Position numbers and translations under genes: made by a program. From DUEN01 sp024277095 (lineage in GTDB: Bacteria > Chloroflexota > Anaerolineae > DUEN01): a stretch of 8,448 nucleotides of DNA. This document shows positions 6,003 to 8,448 of the stretch, in pieces. The stretch covers positions 1 to 8,448 of the forward strand of contig JAJRVX010000292.1 of the NCBI GenBank assembly GCA_024277095.1. The letters are read 5' to 3'. Numbering within the stretch: position 1 is the first letter of the stretch; each line of letters opens with the position of its first letter. The notes beneath the pieces are model-generated. The model was given only the letters and a program-made list of their open reading frames with translations, made no database searches and was not told the DNA's origin.

Positions 6003-6905
6003 CTATTTCAAGTATTCTCGCCACGTGTATCGCGGCTCCCAGCCGAAGGCGCGGCGCGCCTTCTCGCAACTGAAGAAGGCCTGATGGCCCTCCAGCTCGC
6101 GAACCTTGGGCAGCAGATCGGGGCGAAAGCGCTCGATCAGCTCCATCGTCGGCTCCAGGGCCGTGGTGTCCGCCCCATTCAGAAAGTACACATCATGAGG
6201 TGGAAGCGTCTCGGCCGTCTCCACGATCATCCGATGCATACGCGCCACATCCTCACTGGCCACCCAGCCCCAAAGCCAATCGTTCCACTCCGTCGCCGGC
6301 CGGGCGTTCTCCGCCATGGCTTTGCGCCGCTCCGGCGGGCAGATGCCGGACGGCCGCGTGACGTATGTGCGGATGCCATAGGCGCGGGTGAAAGACGCCA
6401 ATAGCTCCTCGCCGGCCAGCTTGGAGTAGGAATAGGAGTCCTCGACCGCGGTGGGGTGTTCCTCGTCAATGGGAAGGTAATGGATGGGAAAGGGCTCATC
6501 GCTGATGCGATAGCCGTGGCCCAGGGCGCAGTTGCTGCCGGACATGACGACCACCTGCACACCCGCCTGCACCGCGGCCTGCATGAGATAGTAAGTCCCC
6601 AGGATGTTGGTGCGCATCGTGGCGTCGAAAGAGGGCAGATCCAGACCGCTCGCCTCCATCTCGGCCCGGATCCGGGGATGGTCCGTCGGATAGGGCATGG
6701 CGCCCAGATGCTGGATGACCTGCACGCCCTCTACGGCGCGCAGACAATCATCGTAGCTGTTCAAGTCCCCTTGGACCCAGGGCAGATGGGCGCGATCCCC
6801 CGGCGGACGGGTGCGGGAGAAGAGCACGGCCTCATAGTCATCTTCCAGCTCCCTCGCGACGTATTTCGCCAGGCGACCGCTGCCTCCGGTTATCAGCACC
6901 TTCAT
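6003..6905 (-). CDS. Extended-SDR NAD(P)-dependent epimerase/dehydratase-like protein
   Basis: A 300-residue cytosolic protein, normal length for the family. The Rossmann nucleotide-binding loop is TGGSGRLAKYV (6-16), where Ala replaces the last Gly of the usual GxxGxxG. VQGDL (44-48) carries the conserved Asp. HLGAM (67-71) takes the place of the common HLAA, NILGTYYLMQAA (100-111) is the usual helix, and the Ser of the triad is in MSGSNCALGHG (121-131). The active-site YxxxK is Tyr158 and Lys162 in SYSYSK, and RPSGICPPE (184-192) is the sugar-binding loop. Members epimerise, dehydrate or oxidise sugars, sugar nucleotides or uronates; no nucleotide-sugar specificity can be read. The open frame runs to 7211, but that extension is out-of-frame reading of the preceding gene. 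ATG 6905 has GGAGG six bases upstream. It follows the Gfo/Idh gene after a 94-base spacer holding a pyrimidine-rich CTCTCCAATCTCCAA stretch, and lies 13 bases before the glycosidase. Confidence 0.93.
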   Translation of the reverse strand: MKVLITGGSGRLAKYVARELEDDYEAVLFSRTRPPGDRAHLPWVQGDLNSYDDCLRAVEGVQVIQHLGAMPYPTDHPRIRAEMEASGLDLPSFDATMRTNILGTYYLMQAAVQAGVQVVVMSGSNCALGHGYRISDEPFPIHYLPIDEEHPTAVEDSYSYSKLAGEELLASFTRAYGIRTYVTRPSGICPPERRKAMAENARPATEWNDWLWGWVASEDVARMHRMIVETAETLPPHDVYFLNGADTTALEPTMELIERFRPDLLPKVRELEGHQAFFSCEKARRAFGWEPRYTWREYLK

Positions 6906-6999
6906 GGGATTCCTCCGGCTGTACAAGTTTTGGAGATTGGAGAGTGGAGGTCGGCGATGACCTTTCCCCTCACGAAGCCTGACGCCGGGACGGAAGAGG

Positions 7000-8133
7000 C
7001 TATCCGACATCGATCGGCTCGAAGGTCGTGCGCAGCTCCCGCGCCTGTCCCGTCTCCGCCGAGCGGTAGGCCGCGTCGAAGATCTCGATGACGTGACGCG
7101 CGTGCTCGGCAGTGACGATGGTGGGTTTGTCCTCGCGGACCCAATCCACCAACTGCATGATGTCCTCGTAGACGTGGGCCTCCTCCATGGCCCGGTGCGC
7201 CCCGACGACATGGGGCAGCGTCGCGTTCAGCCCATACATCTCGACCAGCTCGCGGCCGGGATACCGGATGGGCTCGCCATTGAGGGTATCGCCGCTGATG
7301 AACCCCTCGGTGCCGAAGATGAGGAGCCGCCTCAAATTTGTGCCAGGCAGTCCCCCCGCCGCCGTGCCGTACACGAAGGCATAGAACGCATCCCCGAAGT
7401 CAAGCAGGATCAACGTGTTATCGTCCATGTCGCAGGGGATCATCTCCCCGCGGAACTCCCGCTCACGGATGCGCACGCCGGAGAAGGCGGTGACGCGTTT
7501 GGCAGGGCCGAGGACCCCGGTCAAGACATGCAGCCCATACACGGTCATGTCGTACAGCGGGCCACCGCCTGGGCGACGGAAGTACCACGCCGGGTTGACG
7601 TTCGAGAGCACGTCATCGCCGTGGCGCACAGACTCCTCCTCGTGATATCGGCCGCCGGCTGCGCCGGTGACGGCCCAGGTCAACACGCCCAATGCCCCAC
7701 TCACCACCAACCGACGGATCTCCCGGTGCAGCGGGCGCAGCATCTCGCCAGGCGAGGCAACCAGCTTGATCCCACGCTGTTGAGCCATCTCGATCAATTC
7801 ATCGGCCTCATCCACGGTCGTCGTCATCGTCTTGTTGAAGTGAACGTGCACCCCGTGCTCGATGGCGAGCTTGCCCTGCTCGTAGTGCACCCCAATGGGG
7901 GAGGCGATGGTGACTGCGTCGACGCCGCCGTGGGTCAGCAAATCCTCATAGCGCTCGAACGCTTTGGGGACGCCGAACCTCTCCGCCGCCGCCTGGGCCC
8001 GCCCGGGCACGGGATCGCAGACGGCCACCACCCGCACCCGGTCCTGCACGTCCTCCTGAGTGAGATGGGGCAATATCCCCCGGATGGAGATGCTGCCCGC
8101 GCCGACGACGCCGATTCGCACCGGGTTGGCCAT
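7000..8133 (-). CDS. Gfo/Idh/MocA-family oxidoreductase
   Basis: A 377-residue cytosolic NAD(P)-dependent sugar or cyclitol dehydrogenase-like protein. The Rossmann domain opens with RIGVVGAGSISIRG (6-19), with GxGxxx at 11-16, followed by VVAVCD (35-40) ending the second strand. ASPIGVH (77-83) matches the usual T/SP-xxxH strand. The usual EKP motif is HFNKTMTTT here: the key Lys101 is kept, but Glu and Pro are replaced by Asn and Thr. The C-terminal domain has GGGPLYDMTVYGLHVL (189-204), in which Asp195 and His202 match the catalytic Dx(6)H pair. No signal peptide is present. ATG 8133 follows AAGGAGCGAGGAATC, a good ribosome binding site. It appears to be the first gene of a three-gene operon with the SDR protein and the glycosidase. 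The likely job is oxidation or reduction of the sugar released or modified by these partners. The substrate is unassigned. Confidence 0.95.
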   Translation of the reverse strand: MANPVRIGVVGAGSISIRGILPHLTQEDVQDRVRVVAVCDPVPGRAQAAAERFGVPKAFERYEDLLTHGGVDAVTIASPIGVHYEQGKLAIEHGVHVHFNKTMTTTVDEADELIEMAQQRGIKLVASPGEMLRPLHREIRRLVVSGALGVLTWAVTGAAGGRYHEEESVRHGDDVLSNVNPAWYFRRPGGGPLYDMTVYGLHVLTGVLGPAKRVTAFSGVRIREREFRGEMIPCDMDDNTLILLDFGDAFYAFVYGTAAGGLPGTNLRRLLIFGTEGFISGDTLNGEPIRYPGRELVEMYGLNATLPHVVGAHRAMEEAHVYEDIMQLVDWVREDKPTIVTAEHARHVIEIFDAAYRSAETGQARELRTTFEPIDVG

Positions 8134-8161
8134 GATTCCTCGCTCCTTGCCTGTTACTCGA

Positions 8162-8222
8162 TCACGGTGAATCCGCTGGCTCGTCAGGTCCCGGCGGTTC
8201 CCACGGTCTCACCGTGGCGACC
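8162..8222. promoter_or_regulatory. Inverted repeats in the operon leader (possible operator)
   Basis: In the 106-base leader before the Gfo/Idh gene there is a perfect 7-base inverted repeat, CCACGGT-CTC-ACCGTGG (8201-8217). It is flanked by outer GGT/ACC pairs (8196-8222). A 9-base palindrome, TCACGGTGA (8162-8170), shares the CACGGT half-site. Three half-sites in about 55 bases, placed where operon control is expected, suggest a regulator site or an RNA hairpin. No U tract follows, so a terminator is unlikely. I found no convincing -35/-10 pair, so this is a candidate only. Confidence 0.35.
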
Positions 8223-8239
8223 CACCAAAAGATCGCCCC

Positions 8240-8448
8240 TCACGGGACCATCCAGCCATCACATCCGGGAAACTCAGCGACCTTGACCACCGTCTCTTCT
8301 CCGAGCGCCTCCGGCGAATTGGCGCGGATCCCGACCGCCCCTCCGATGCGAGCAGCAACGGCCATTCGCGCCATGATCTCGCTGCCATGCAACGGCTCCC
8401 CCTCCAGCGCCTGACAGGACACGATCAACCCACCTCGCAGCCGTTCGA
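8240..8448 (-). pseudogene. nanE: 3'-truncated nanE (N-acetylmannosamine-6-phosphate 2-epimerase) remnant, 5' end outside window
   Basis: The frame enters from the right edge with ERLRGGLIVSCQALEGE, then PLHGSEIMARMAVAA and GGAVGIRAN. This is the characteristic N-terminus of NanE, which converts ManNAc-6-P to GlcNAc-6-P in sialic acid catabolism. The true start is probably only a few codons beyond the edge. After SPEALG (about 8300) the resemblance stops. The frame runs on for about 19 unrelated residues (EETVVKVAEFPGCDGWMVP) to TGA at 8242-8240. A complete NanE has about 220-230 residues, so the barrel strands that follow are absent, and the space before the next gene is too small for them in any frame. 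The surviving part shows no decay, so the truncation looks recent, by deletion or rearrangement. It may be linked to assembly of the neighbouring operon. Confidence 0.75.

Noticed and set aside
3857..6073. Long plus-strand open frame (738 codons) opposite the glycosidase gene
   Set aside because: It is antisense to a protein with clear family motifs and a ribosome binding site. Its translation is rich in His, Arg, Gly and Pro without domain features, as expected for a shadow frame in GC-rich DNA.
7093..8286. Plus-strand open frame (397 codons) opposite the Gfo/Idh/MocA gene
   Set aside because: It is a shadow of an intact, motif-bearing gene on the minus strand and contains no recognisable domain.

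Overview
The window is a GC-rich, accessory-type piece of a bacterial chromosome in which every gene I can support lies on the minus strand, so transcription runs from right to left. The best guess for the source is a member of the Chloroflexota (Anaerolineae/Thermoflexia-like). This rests on the gene content, on the YLPLI segment after the export signal of the beta-helix protein, and on intergenic hairpin repeats carried with a RAYT transposase. It is an inference, since no rRNA or other marker is present.

Right part (about 3950-8448): a carbohydrate-processing operon. It begins beside a 3'-truncated remnant of N-acetylmannosamine-6-phosphate 2-epimerase (nanE, entering from the right edge). 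A short leader with inverted repeats follows, then three apparently co-transcribed genes: a Gfo/Idh/MocA oxidoreductase, an extended-SDR epimerase/dehydratase-like protein, and a 679-residue protein resembling the 'hypothetical glycosyl hydrolase 6' group with a beta-galactosidase-trimerisation-like domain. Two NAD(P)-type sugar oxidoreductases next to a glycosidase suggest uptake and breakdown of a specific glycoside or acidic/amino sugar. The exact substrate cannot be read from the sequence.

Middle (about 2551-3949): a secreted right-handed beta-helix protein. Its start codon overlaps the stop of a short decayed copy of the 3' end of a glycosidase like its neighbour, so the locus seems once to have held a second such gene.

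Left-middle (about 1514-2544): a RAYT (REP-associated Y1 transposase) gene flanked on both sides by hairpin repeats. The two visually different hairpins are one family in opposite orientations. They share a GGTAG foot and a TTCYAT loop, and their stems differ by compensatory changes. This is a BIME-like array and the clearest unannotated structure in the window.

Left part (1-1471): a PfkB/ribokinase-family sugar kinase, then a strong sigma-70-like promoter placed so that its transcript should start at or next to the ATG of a small protein resembling a subtilase propeptide (inhibitor I9). That gene overlaps by 4 bases a second gene that runs off the left edge and opens with a similar segment. 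No tRNA, rRNA or CRISPR array was seen. The only stretch over 300 bases without a gene, about 1472-1942, is the repeat array.
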